NCBI RefSeq assembly: GCF_003003795.1
Contig: NZ_PVWK01000009.1
Coordinates: 1-64,000, forward strand
Direction of reading: 5' to 3'
Source of the DNA: Stenomitos frigidus ULC18
GTDB lineage: Bacteria; Cyanobacteriota; Cyanobacteriia; Leptolyngbyales; Leptolyngbyaceae
Length of the DNA: 64,000 nt
Below are positions 37,807 through 46,283 of this stretch, in pieces. The position numbers and the translations under genes are program-made. The notes under the pieces are model-generated. The model saw only the letters and a program-made list of their open reading frames with translations. It ran no database searches and was not told where the DNA came from. Every line of letters begins with the position of its first letter. The stretch's first letter is position 1.

Positions 37807-38004
37807 CTAAGATTCTATACCGCCAATCAAGAACTTCAGATCAGCACCACTCACATTGGCGTAACGGGTTTCACTGGGTGTGGGGAATTGCACCTCAAAG
37901 CCTTGGGAATGACAATACAGCACACGTCCAATCATGCCTTCTTGCAACGTCTCACTTAGGGTTCGCGTCAAGCCCACAATGTCATGGCGTTCAATGGGTG
38001 TCAT
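37807..38004 (-). CDS. Small DUF4926-like protein
   Basis: A 65-residue protein starting MTPIERHDIVGLTRTLSE, then LQEGMIGRVLYCHSQGFEVQF and a short tail. The pattern (D-VVL..L...L..G..GTVV......YEVEF) recalls DUF4926, an SH3-like small fold sometimes paired with toxin genes. The ATG at 38004 has a GGAGG box 8 bases upstream, which makes expression plausible. No partner gene is adjacent. The family call is tentative. Confidence 0.55.
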   Translation of the reverse strand: MTPIERHDIVGLTRTLSETLQEGMIGRVLYCHSQGFEVQFPTPSETRYANVSGADLKFLIGGIES

Positions 38005-38019
38005 AACTATGACCTCCAA

Positions 38020-38629
38020 TTAGGACAGTAACCTTGCCCCACTCGGTGCAAGATATGTGTTTCATGCTGGCGCAAACCGGCTCTCTCTGCCTCTATCTTT
38101 AGACAGAGCGTACTCATTTTGGGGCTTCTTTTACGCACGCAAACAATCGTCTTAACGCTGTACCGCTGCCAGACCAGTGGCAGCGTGAGCCATCTGCAAA
38201 AGGGCCTAACCAGCGCGATCGGGTGCGCCGACCCTAGCCCGATTCCTTGCTTACAGGCATGACTAGACTACGGGTTGTGCCTGTTGTTTAAATTCACCCA
38301 TAACGAACAGGTTTCGGCTATTGACCTTCCTTGCCATTTATGAAAAGATAAACCCTATCAAAGATCTTTAAACCTATCGGTTTAGTGTACTTGAATGAAG
38401 ATGGTTGACGTTAGGACTGGCATCGACTCTGTTGGCGTTCCCCCTTTGCTGCCAAGCTTGAGGCATTGAGTCGATTAAAGGCCCCTGCGTATAGCGATGT
38501 CATGCAGCCAAGAAGAAGGCTTGAGGGCACAGGCGTAAGTCCTGATTGTTAAGCTTTACACCGATAAGCTTTGAGCTTAAGTTACACAGTTTTACTTCAA
38601 TTGGATGGATTGTTCTATTTATATGAGCC
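38020..38629. other. Long intergenic region upstream of the OsmC remnant
   Basis: About 600 bases without a recognisable gene. The only clear structure is a perfect palindrome at 38369-38384, listed separately. Confidence 0.45.
38369..38384. promoter_or_regulatory. Palindromic operator-like site
   Basis: TAAACC-TATC-GGTTTA is a perfect 6-4-6 inverted repeat. A related half-site, GATAAACCCTATC, lies about 20 bases upstream. The pair resembles a dimeric repressor or LysR-type binding site and precedes the former osmC gene by about 250 bases. No regulator gene is adjacent, so the binding protein is unknown. Confidence 0.4.
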
Positions 38630-38890
38630 ATGACTGACGTCAAGTCCACACAACCTCCGCTCCGTTAGCAAGGCGGGGCTAAAAAAGCTGGCGGCCACGG
38701 CAAAAACGAACCCTAACGTGGTCAAGTCCCTAAAGCTCAAAACCATCTGTGAAGGGCGGTTTCGCAATCTCAACTATGTGCGTGACTTACCCGCCCATGT
38801 GATTGATGAACCACCCGGTTTGCTGGGACAAGATACGGCTCCAAACCCCTCCGAAGCGTGGGCTCTTGCCTCTCGGTGGGGATACAGAGT
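38630..38890 (+). pseudogene. OsmC-family protein, frameshifted and 3'-truncated
   Basis: From an ATG at 38630 (MTDVKSTQPP) the frame shifts to give GLKKLAATAKTNPNVVKSLK, LKTICEGRFRNLNYVRDLP and HVIDEPPGLLGQ, then DTAPNPSEA. A second shift gives GSCLSVGIQ, which contains the redox Cys of OsmC. Homology stops there, so about the last half is missing. Two frameshifts and a deletion make it a clear pseudogene. Intact cyanobacterial relatives share the unusually conserved RFRNLNYVRDLP block. Confidence 0.75.
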
Positions 38891-38935
38891 AAGCCATTGA
38901 TTGCCTCTTTAACCGATGTCCCTCTGCGTGAACAG

Positions 38936-39202
38936 ATGTTTCCCCTGCTGTCTGTGCAGCAGTTGCAAAAGCAATACAAGACTCGCCAGGGAACTCTAAC
39001 CGCTTTTGAGGGGATTGATTTAGCAGTGCAGTTGGGTGAAGTCGTTTGTTTACTGGGAGCGAGTGGTTGTGGGAAGTCCTCACTGTTGGCAACGATCGCG
39101 GGGTTGCAGACAGCCGATCGAGGTGACATTTACCTGAACGGCAACCCGGTGCGAAGAAGCTATCCCCATGTGGGATCATTCAGAATGACAGATAATCGCT
39201 AA
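38936..39202 (+). pseudogene. Truncated ABC transporter ATP-binding subunit (nitrate/sulfonate/taurine type)
   Basis: From the ATG at 38936 the frame reads LLSVQQLQKQYKTRQGTLTA, FEGIDLAVQLGEVVCLLG and the Walker A loop GASGCGKSSLL, then LQTADRGDIYLNG. After NPVRRSYPHVG the homology ends and a stop follows at 39200-39202. The signature motif, Walker B and the rest are missing. The opening fits the NrtD/SsuB/TauB group. It is fused in frame with the end of the OsmC remnant, so the deletion joined the two. Confidence 0.75.
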
Positions 39203-39301
39203 CCCTTGCCTCCTCATTACCCCATCGTCCCAACGAAGTTTGCTGGATTATTATCTGCATCACTAAAGGTCGTTAAGTCAGGAAACCCTTTGCCATCGGC
39301 T

Positions 39302-40516
39302 TTAAGATTTGACTAGAGCGTGCTCGTACACGTGCTGGAACACTTGCCTTTGAGCATGACTGCCACCCACTCGTTGGAGTTGTGATAGGACAGGTCTCAT
39401 CTGAGTGATAGCGGCCAACCATTTGCCCTCGGCATGGGCAACGAAACCGCGAGCGATGGGTAAAACCACTTCAGCCCAAACGGATTGCAGTGCATAGTGG
39501 CGATTGGCTGCATGACGTTCGATACTTCTGAGCATTTGTTCAGCCTGGTTTGATTGGCCGGAGCGCACTAAGCCGTAGATCAGGTGCAGGTCGGTCAGTG
39601 GTAAAAAGTGGTTGTGCATCTGCGATGGCAGGGAAGGGCCGATCGCCTGCCAGCGATCGCCGACATCCACCCCCTGCAATTCCAACCGCAACAGCAGGGC
39701 AATCGCGTTTACCTGGCAATGGCTATAGTCGTGGATGGCTTGTCCCCAAACCTTGCGATCATAGAGTTCCAAGACCTTATCAATGTCGTTTAATGCCAGA
39801 TAATACAGTGCCAGATGCCACCAGTTATGGCAGCGAAAAGTGCTGCACTCCTCCCAGGTATCAGCGACACTTTCCAGCCAGGCAATACCGTCTTGCGCCC
39901 GCCCCTGTGTTTCTAGCACATGGGCAATGGCATGGTGTGCCCAGGGATCAGACCGTTGCATAGCCACCGCTCGCCTGCCTGCGCTTTCAGCCGCCTCTAA
40001 CTGATGGTTTTGTTCCAGGGCGAACGCTAGCATGCCATGTACATAATGATTTTCCGCATTCGCTGGCAAGATGGTTTCGATCAGCTTCAGTAACCCCTGA
40101 GTGCTACCAGAAGCAAAGAGATGATGATACTGACCGATCGACGCAGAAACGAGGTCACGGGGATAGTTCTCTGCTAGTGCCTGGTGGTAGGCAAGGGCTT
40201 GTTGCACATCGCCTGCTGCCCAGGATGCGATTGCTGCGATCGCCCACTGCTCTCGTTCGGTTGCTTGTGCGGCATACCGCTGAGCCGCTTGCAGGTGAGG
40301 TGTCGCCAGGCGCAAGGAATCAGCCGTTTCGGCAAAGAGGTATAAAGCGGCAGCATAGGCATTGGCTAAGGGACTGGCTGGGTCTGCTGCCACACCGTTG
40401 AAGATTCGATCGGCGTGTTTGCCATAGCTGAGTAATTGAGTGGTGAACTCGTTGATCGCCTCCACGGTTTCTGGCGCATCCGTTGTTATGCTCAATCCCT
40501 GAGCATCGATCAACAT
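39302..40516 (-). CDS. Tetratricopeptide-repeat protein of the TTC38 type
   Basis: A 404-residue soluble helical protein. Repeats span the whole length, for example YAAQATEREQWAIAAIASWA, ENHYVHGMLAFALEQNHQLE and DPWAHHAIAHVLETQGRAQD, and WWHLALYYLALNDIDKVLEL is typical of the TTC38 family. No catalytic motif is visible. Its start overlaps the LLM monooxygenase remnant upstream by 7 bases, so the two were translationally coupled; the intact version may serve the same pathway. Role unknown. Confidence 0.78.
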   Translation of the reverse strand: MLIDAQGLSITTDAPETVEAINEFTTQLLSYGKHADRIFNGVAADPASPLANAYAAALYLFAETADSLRLATPHLQAAQRYAAQATEREQWAIAAIASWAAGDVQQALAYHQALAENYPRDLVSASIGQYHHLFASGSTQGLLKLIETILPANAENHYVHGMLAFALEQNHQLEAAESAGRRAVAMQRSDPWAHHAIAHVLETQGRAQDGIAWLESVADTWEECSTFRCHNWWHLALYYLALNDIDKVLELYDRKVWGQAIHDYSHCQVNAIALLLRLELQGVDVGDRWQAIGPSLPSQMHNHFLPLTDLHLIYGLVRSGQSNQAEQMLRSIERHAANRHYALQSVWAEVVLPIARGFVAHAEGKWLAAITQMRPVLSQLQRVGGSHAQRQVFQHVYEHALVKS

Positions 40517-40785
40517 AAGGGTAGCCTCCGCTTGGCTTCCAATTGGCGCACCAGCGGAATGACTGTGCGACCAACCGCCTCTAACTCATCGGCATCATGC
40601 AAAAACCCACACAAAATCAGATCCACGCCAATGGCATGATAGGCGCGGATCTTTTCCGCTACCTGCTCAGCCGTTCCAATCAAACCTGTTTTGAACCCAT
40701 CATTGGGTTGCACCAGATTGGCAAAGTCTGAATTTGCCCACATTCCCACCTTATCCGTAGACCAGTAACCAAACTGCATATCCAT
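40510..40785 (-). pseudogene. C-terminal fragment of an LLM-class flavin monooxygenase
   Basis: 91 residues match the end of luciferase-like FMNH2-dependent monooxygenases of the sulfone/alkanesulfonate group: GMWANSDFANLVQPNDGFKT, GLIGTAEQVAEKIRAY and GVDLILCGFLHDADELE. The first two-thirds, including the flavin-binding barrel strands, are missing upstream of 40785. With the OsmC and ABC remnants on the other side of the TPR gene, it marks a former sulfur-compound cluster. Confidence 0.75.
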
Positions 40786-40968
40786 ACCCTTCTAATGTCA
40801 GACCGTGCCGGAGAATGTCATACGCTGTCGTTACATGAAATGAGACTCAAGCACGATCAGCCAGTACCAGAGTAGACAGACTAAACCTGACTATCTCTAC
40901 ACGTTCTCGTCTCGTTTAGGCTCGATAATAGCGATATCGCCTTAGCCGCTTGCGCTGGATGCTTGATC

Positions 40969-41085
40969 ATGACAACCTTTGTTGCTCTGGATTTTGAGAC
41001 TGCTGATCACGGACATGATAGTGCATGCTCTGTGGGATTAATCCGAGTGGAGGGCGATCGAATTGTCACCAGCTTTTATAAGCTA
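40969..41085 (+). pseudogene. 3'-5' exonuclease (DnaQ-like) N-terminal stump
   Basis: From an ATG at 40969 the frame gives TTFVALDFETADHGHDSACS and VGLIRVEGDRIVTSFYKL. This is the ExoI motif (DFET) and first strands of a DEDD exonuclease like the DNA polymerase III epsilon subunit. The gene is broken at the TA where the IS630 element begins. On the other side of the element (after 42309) no continuation is found, so a deletion accompanied or followed the insertion. Confidence 0.75.
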
Positions 41086-41093
41086 GTGCTGTG

Positions 41094-41789
41094 TCACAGC
41101 TTAATTTTAGGGTAGACAGAAGTGAGTTTGCATCGGGCATCATCGACTTTCATTTGCCAATCAACTCCCCGTTGCATGCGGTTGACATCGGTTGACCAAG
41201 CCTCCGTTTCTTGCCGCAATGTTGCGATGTCTCCAAAGCGTCTACGACTCACACATTGCCGGGTTAACGCACTCAGTTCATTCTCAGCGATGTTCAGCCA
41301 ACTGCCATGTTTTGGCGTCTGACGAAACTCGATACGGCGCACCAATTGACGGGCTCGCTCTGGCTTAAAGGCTTCATAGAAGGCTCCCTTGGTGTGGGTA
41401 TTGAGTTGGTCGCACACCAAAATGACCCGCTCGCACTGGGCATAGCGCCCCTCCAACAACCGAGCCATCTCAATTGCCCCATCCACTTTGGTGCGCCTTG
41501 GGCGCACCGCCACGTCCCGCCAACCCGCTAACGGTTCCGTGAACATGAAGATACTGGCAACGCCTGCACGCTCATACTCATAATCAATCCGTTTGCCATG
41601 TTTATCGGTTGCGGGACGGGGTTGGCGCACCTCCCTTTGCAGTTGCACAGGCTGTTCGTCCATACATAACACTGGACAACGCGCATCATAGGGTTGGGCG
41701 TAGGTGTCCAACACGTCTTCCATGTGTGCCACGAACTCAGCATCGGCATCGGGTGGAATGACCCAATACTCAAGCTTGCGGTTGGTCAT
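41094..41789 (-). CDS. IS630 transposase OrfB (DDE catalytic domain)
   Basis: 231 residues with the catalytic triad in VLCMDEQPVQ, LVCDQLNTHT and LNIAENELSA, spaced as in Tc1/mariner-IS630 enzymes. KHGSWLN before the last Glu is a strong family motif. It overlaps OrfA by 4 bases (ATGA) in the -1 frame. Production of the fused transposase probably needs a ribosomal shift on the A7 run just before the overlap. Confidence 0.9.
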   Translation of the reverse strand: MTNRKLEYWVIPPDADAEFVAHMEDVLDTYAQPYDARCPVLCMDEQPVQLQREVRQPRPATDKHGKRIDYEYERAGVASIFMFTEPLAGWRDVAVRPRRTKVDGAIEMARLLEGRYAQCERVILVCDQLNTHTKGAFYEAFKPERARQLVRRIEFRQTPKHGSWLNIAENELSALTRQCVSRRRFGDIATLRQETEAWSTDVNRMQRGVDWQMKVDDARCKLTSVYPKIKL

Positions 41790-42229
41790 CCCGTTTTTTT
41801 CAGGGTGCGTCGGATGGTTTCGTGACTGATGCGCTCAACCAAACCCAACTCGACCACCTTGCGGGATAATAACCGCAGCGACCAATGGGCATAGCCGTTG
41901 GGGGGTGCTCCTAGACGCAGGGCAAGGATGTGCGCCTCCTGCTCCCCATCCAGCAGTTTCTCAATCGGAGGGGTACTGCGACGGGCACCATTGAGAGTTT
42001 CTTCAAAGCCCCGCTCCACTAACCGTTGTCGGATATTCTCCACCGTTTTGGTGCGGCAACCAAAGGCTTCGGCAATGCGCTCGTCTGTCCAGTGTGACCC
42101 GGCAATGTCAGCTTTAAGCAGAATTTGGGCACGCCGAACCTTTTGTCTGCTGCCGTCCAGTTTCTTGATCACTTCTCGTAGCTGCTGTCGTTCCTCGTCA
42201 GTTAAGCGGACAATGTATTTCTTTTGCAT
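41786..42229 (-). CDS. IS630 transposase OrfA (helix-turn-helix domain)
   Basis: About 147 residues beginning MQKKYIVRLTDEERQQL, preceded by a GAGAGGG box. The frame is open to 42280, but homology starts at this ATG. Two helix-turn-helix blocks are visible (WTDERIAEAFGCRTKTVENI and the LLSRKVVELGLVERIS region). The end reads CTGAAAAAAACGGGATGA: the A AAA AAA C slippery run allows a -1 shift into OrfB, giving KKNGMTNRK, a continuous IS630 sequence. Confidence 0.88.
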   Translation of the reverse strand: MQKKYIVRLTDEERQQLREVIKKLDGSRQKVRRAQILLKADIAGSHWTDERIAEAFGCRTKTVENIRQRLVERGFEETLNGARRSTPPIEKLLDGEQEAHILALRLGAPPNGYAHWSLRLLSRKVVELGLVERISHETIRRTLKKTG

Positions 42230-42348
42230 AAAGCACCCTCTCGCTTTATCCAATTTCGTCGATTTGGACGGGTTTGCCAATCCTAATTCCTAAACGTGAC
42301 GCTGCACTAGGGTTGGGTAGGAAGGAACTGTTGTGCAAGTCGGGTCAT

Positions 42349-44145
42349 CTAGAAGGTGAAGGTTGTACGAATCACACCCACATATTGAGTATCATTGCGG
42401 CTGTTCCCTTCTGGGTTAAACAGTACAAATATACCCGGCGTGATCGCGATGTTGTCTGTCAAACGATAGCGGTAGAAGGCTTCTAAATGAAGTGGTGTAC
42501 TGCTATCAGTACGATTATTCGTCAGACCGCTGTTGCTGATGACATTGGGTGCCATCCCAAAAAGGAGACCGCCCAAATTCCCTTTTTTGCCCAAATCGGG
42601 GAACGCCAGATAGCCCACAGCACTAAGGATCGTAGCGTTATCGCTGTTGCTGCGGCGATGCGCGAACGATGCCGAGGCCCAGCCCCCCAAAATGATCTTC
42701 GGAGTAAGCTTAAGCTGCACAGCGCCAGCGATCGAGTCTGCTGATGTAGCAGCACCATTAAAGGGGTTGGCGGCAAAGCCAGTGCCAGTGCTGCTGGTGA
42801 TGTTAATGCCGCCACCATTCGGTTCTGCACCCGTGTAATACGAGTGGGCATAAGCCAGACCAAGGGTCAGCGCCTGGTTGGGTTGGAAAACGACCTGAGC
42901 AACGGCGGCATTAGAGCCATTAAATAAGCCTCCCTTAGCGGCTGGATTATTGCTGCTGCCACCAGCCAGATAACCACCTTCCAATCTCAGCGCATCATTA
43001 AACTTATAGGCAAACGTGATACCAGCGGAACCGTTGTTGTTCGGGTTATTAAGCCGATAAAAGGTGTTGAAACGCCCAAAGCGCGAAATCGATCCCGCAC
43101 CACTACTTTCAAAAGGGCTTAAAGTGCTCACGATCGTATCTGAAAGCTCATCATTCAGCGCATCGATCTGCACGGTGAGCTTGTCGCCTACAGGAAAGCG
43201 ATAGAACAGCTTGTCGATTTGCACGGCATTGTTCTCGTTACCGTCGAAACCCAAGCGAGTCTGATTGGTTCCTGTAAAGGCACCGGCAAAAGGGGTCGTA
43301 TTACGAGCCTGTAAACGAGTCCGCAGACGGTCTTTACCGGTAAAGCTGGTATCCAGCGAGAGGCGCACGCGATCGGAAAAAATCGTCTGTGTATTGTCAT
43401 TTCTCGATGTGCCTGCGATCGCTCCACCTGCACCGTTGACGGTCGCACTCTTACCAAACGTATCCGCGATCGAGAAAATGACTTCGCCGTTCAGCTTTGT
43501 GGTGGTCGAAAACTGCTGCTTCTCCAGAGTGGCTGTTCGTGCTTCCACTGCTTCCACGCGGCCACGCAGGGTTGCCAGTTCAACCGCAAATTCTTCTTGC
43601 AGCTTTTGCACGGCCAGCAGATCTTCTTTTTTGACGAGATCAGCAGTGCCTGCCGCAATCAGCTCGTTGACCCGATCCATGCAAGCGTTTAGACCAGCAG
43701 CAAACTCGTAGCGGCTGAGTGCTCGGTTCCCGCGATAAGTCTTGTCAGGATAGCCGACGATGCAACCATAGCGCTCCACCAACGATTGCAGCGCTTGGAA
43801 CGCCCAGTCAGTCGGCTTCACATCTGAAAGCTGGGAGACAGAGGTGACTTGACCAATATCTGTAGAAGTATTGCTTTCAACACTATAAGCAGCGACTTGG
43901 TTGAGTGTAGCCGTCGGAGGCGCTGGCCGAGGCGATGCGGCTGCAACGGCTGCGACCGATACCTGGTTGGTTGAAAGCGCCTTCGAGGCCTTTGCAGATT
44001 GGTCAATTGTCGTCGCTGGCGAAGTTGCATCAACCGCTTCAGCGGCTTGCACAGCTGTACTGGTACCAGCGATCGCAGAAGCCACAGCGGTAGCACTCAG
44101 CAGGGCTGGAGCCGTCAGTAAAGTTTTCCAAGACTGTTTTGACAT
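42349..44145 (-). CDS. Iron uptake porin (SLH domain, OprB-type)
   Basis: A 598-residue outer-membrane porin of the cyanobacterial Slr1841/SomA type. A signal peptide (TLLTAPALLSATAVASAIAG, AVQA) leads to an SLH domain, residues about 100-160 (LSDVKPTDWAFQALQSL, YGCIVGYPDKTYRGNRALSR), that binds the cell wall. A coiled coil follows (EEFAVELATLRGRVEAVEAR), then a beta-barrel of about 380 residues ending in YVGVIRTTFTF, with the terminal Phe needed for assembly. The ATG at 44145 has a GAGGAGG box 6 bases upstream. No clear Fur box was found. Confidence 0.9.
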   Translation of the reverse strand: MSKQSWKTLLTAPALLSATAVASAIAGTSTAVQAAEAVDATSPATTIDQSAKASKALSTNQVSVAAVAAASPRPAPPTATLNQVAAYSVESNTSTDIGQVTSVSQLSDVKPTDWAFQALQSLVERYGCIVGYPDKTYRGNRALSRYEFAAGLNACMDRVNELIAAGTADLVKKEDLLAVQKLQEEFAVELATLRGRVEAVEARTATLEKQQFSTTTKLNGEVIFSIADTFGKSATVNGAGGAIAGTSRNDNTQTIFSDRVRLSLDTSFTGKDRLRTRLQARNTTPFAGAFTGTNQTRLGFDGNENNAVQIDKLFYRFPVGDKLTVQIDALNDELSDTIVSTLSPFESSGAGSISRFGRFNTFYRLNNPNNNGSAGITFAYKFNDALRLEGGYLAGGSSNNPAAKGGLFNGSNAAVAQVVFQPNQALTLGLAYAHSYYTGAEPNGGGINITSSTGTGFAANPFNGAATSADSIAGAVQLKLTPKIILGGWASASFAHRRSNSDNATILSAVGYLAFPDLGKKGNLGGLLFGMAPNVISNSGLTNNRTDSSTPLHLEAFYRYRLTDNIAITPGIFVLFNPEGNSRNDTQYVGVIRTTFTF

Positions 44146-44488
44146 TGTTAAGCCTCCTCTCCACACCTTTCGTTGCAAAACCCAAAAGTTACATACAGGT
44201 TTTTGAATGAACTCAAGAGTATTTTTGCCCTACTAACCTTACGCTGGTGGCATTTAATGATCCGGACGTTCTCAAAAATTGCAGACCGACGGGATTCTCT
44301 TCACGTGCACCTTACTGATCAGTTCCATTCGCCGCCCCAATCGACGGCAGGGCGTTTGAGCAGATGGACTCTTGCCAACTTGGCGCAGCGGAGGCAAGCT
44401 CTAGAATTTGACGTGTCTAGTTAAAGATGAGCCAACTGGAGATGTCCAAACAACTAGAGAATGCAATTCATCCTGAAACGCGTGCTGC
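44146..44488. other. Intergenic region upstream of the porin
   Basis: 343 bases. It contains the porin leader and ribosome-binding region. No other gene or strong repeat is seen. Confidence 0.45.
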
Positions 44489-44775
44489 ATGGCGAGCATT
44501 CATGGCCTCGCAACCTGGTATGGCCCTGGGTTCAGCGGCAACCGAACAGCCAGTGGCGAAATCTTTGATCCCAAGGCCTTAACGGCAGCCATCGTTCCCT
44601 TCCCTTTGGGACACAGGTGCGCGTCACAAATGTGAAAAATGGGCGTGTGGTAGTCGTTCGCATTAACGATCGCTTAGCTGATCCGGGAGTCGTGATTGAC
44701 CTTTCAAGTGGTGCTGCCCAGTCTATTAGCTTGACAGAAACCTCTCGGGTCACAATGGAAGTTTTAGATCGCTAA
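44489..44775 (+). pseudogene. RlpA-like double-psi beta-barrel protein, frameshifted
   Basis: The frame gives GLATWYGPGFSGNRTASGEI and FDPKALTAA, then after loss of one base near 44590 continues [26 protein letters not shown] and [12 protein letters not shown] to a TAA. This is the RlpA/DPBB fold of peptidoglycan-binding lytic enzymes. Signal peptide and linker are missing as well as the single base, so I call it a pseudogene. A sequencing error at the C/T run cannot be excluded for the frameshift, but it would not restore the 5' end. Confidence 0.7.
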
Positions 44776-44869
44776 TTGGTTGAAATGGGCGCATGGCGAC
44801 AACTGGGCTCTGTACCCAAAGGGGATAATTATGCCGCAGAACAGGGTAGGGAGGGTGATACCGCTTGTA

Positions 44870-46210
44870 TCAACTGACTTCAGTACGACGCCAACCGTTA
44901 AACCATTGCCAGCTCAGGGACAGTGCCCGCATTGCCATAAAGAGCGATAGCGATAGCCATAACCAATGATTGTTGTGTTGATACCAGGCGATGAGCGCGA
45001 TCGGCACAAACCCAAGCAGCACCGCTTGCAGCATGGATTGCCGCAAAATCCATCCTTCTGTCAGTCCTAGAAAATAGCCATCCAACATATATGCAATGGA
45101 ACCAAAACCCAACACAGGGAGTAGCCAAAGCACATATTGCTTCAGGTAAAGCAGCACTGAGGCATGATCAGTGAGTCGCCCGAATAAGGGGTCTGGATAG
45201 CTGATGAAGGCGATGGCAAACAACACGCCCACTAAGAGGCTAAGCCCTCCAGCCACCAGCACCAGTTGTTGCAATTGACTCAGCCTCCCTTGACCCCGAA
45301 AGAGTCCGGCTAGACTTTCGGTCGCGAAAGCGATGCCATCAATGAAGTAGGCTGCCAAGGTCACGACCTGCATCAAAATGGCATTGGCAGTGAGGGGGAC
45401 GGTGCCAAAAGCAGAGCTAAGATTGGTAAAGACGGCAAAGGTTGAGATGAGGGCAAAGGTGCGGATCAAGATATCCCGGTTGAGCACTAAGACCACTGTT
45501 AACGCTGACGCATCCCAGAGTTTTCGGACATTGATCCGCCTTTGTTTGCCGTTCCCGTCTCGGTAGAGAAGACCCAAACCGACCACCAGCATGAGGTACT
45601 GGCTCGCTGCCGTTGCGATTCCGGCTCCAGCACTGGCCCAATCGAGGTGGACGATCAACCAATAATCAAGCGCTACGTTTGCGCCACTGTTAACGGCTGT
45701 CAGGATCAGCACACGATCGCTCTGAGACCGTCCGAGCAGCCAACCAATGATGACAAAGTTAACCAGCGTCGCAGGGGCACCCCAGATCAGGGCGTTATAA
45801 AAGGTCTGTCCTGCAGCTGAGACCTCCGGAGTCGCACTGAGCATCGCAAAGCCAATTTGCCGCAGGGGCACTTGCAGAATGACGATCGCCACCCCCAATA
45901 GCAGCGCCAGAAGGCCATGTCGCAGTCCAATCAAAAGTGCTTCTTCTTCTTCACCGCGCCCAATGGCCTGTGCCGTCAGGCCGGTTGTACTCATGCGCAG
46001 AAAGCCAAACGTCCAGTACAAGTAGTTGAACACAACGGTTGCCAGTGAAACACCTGCCAGATGCCGAATGTCAGCCAGGTGCCCTAAGAAAGCGACATCG
46101 AGCAGCCCCGCGATCGGCACCATCACATTCGAGAGGATGTTAATGGCGGTCAGTTTGAGAAACTGTCGTAGAAATGTCGGTGGTTGGAGGTTGAACAAGG
46201 GCTGATGCAC
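44870..46210 (-). CDS. MATE-family efflux transporter (DinF-like)
   Basis: A 446-residue inner-membrane exporter with twelve predicted helices. The N-terminal half shows NILSNVMVPIAGLLDVAFLG, GVSLATVVFNYLYWTFGFLR and MSTTGLTAQAIG, characteristic of the DinF branch. It is expected to exchange Na+ or H+ for organic compounds. The start is a GTG at 46210. It is divergent from the thioredoxin-NHL gene with only 73 bases between the starts, so the promoters overlap. Confidence 0.9.
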   Translation of the reverse strand: MHQPLFNLQPPTFLRQFLKLTAINILSNVMVPIAGLLDVAFLGHLADIRHLAGVSLATVVFNYLYWTFGFLRMSTTGLTAQAIGRGEEEEALLIGLRHGLLALLLGVAIVILQVPLRQIGFAMLSATPEVSAAGQTFYNALIWGAPATLVNFVIIGWLLGRSQSDRVLILTAVNSGANVALDYWLIVHLDWASAGAGIATAASQYLMLVVGLGLLYRDGNGKQRRINVRKLWDASALTVVLVLNRDILIRTFALISTFAVFTNLSSAFGTVPLTANAILMQVVTLAAYFIDGIAFATESLAGLFRGQGRLSQLQQLVLVAGGLSLLVGVLFAIAFISYPDPLFGRLTDHASVLLYLKQYVLWLLPVLGFGSIAYMLDGYFLGLTEGWILRQSMLQAVLLGFVPIALIAWYQHNNHWLWLSLSLFMAMRALSLSWQWFNGWRRTEVS

Positions 46211-46283
46211 GATAATGGTTTAACGATCACAGAGTAAGAACATGGCACTGCCATGTCCTTACAGGTTATTTAATTTTTGAAGT

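Larger units (their letters stand above)
41086..42307 (-). mobile_element. Complete IS630-family insertion sequence
   Basis: A 1222-base element flanked on both sides by TA, the target duplication of this family. The ends are imperfect inverted repeats (GTGCTGTGTCAC at the left, GTGACGCTGCAC at the right). Two overlapping genes are encoded on the minus strand. All parts look intact, so it may be mobile. It has disrupted an exonuclease gene. Confidence 0.9.

Noticed and set aside
44173..44424. An 83-codon plus-strand frame upstream of the porin
   Set aside because: Composition is not protein-like and it overlaps the porin leader and promoter region.
51..46273. The 13-base match ACAGGTTATTTAA at 51-63 and 46261-46273 as a shared element end
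   Set aside because: The match is short, AT-rich and its flanks differ; probably coincidence.
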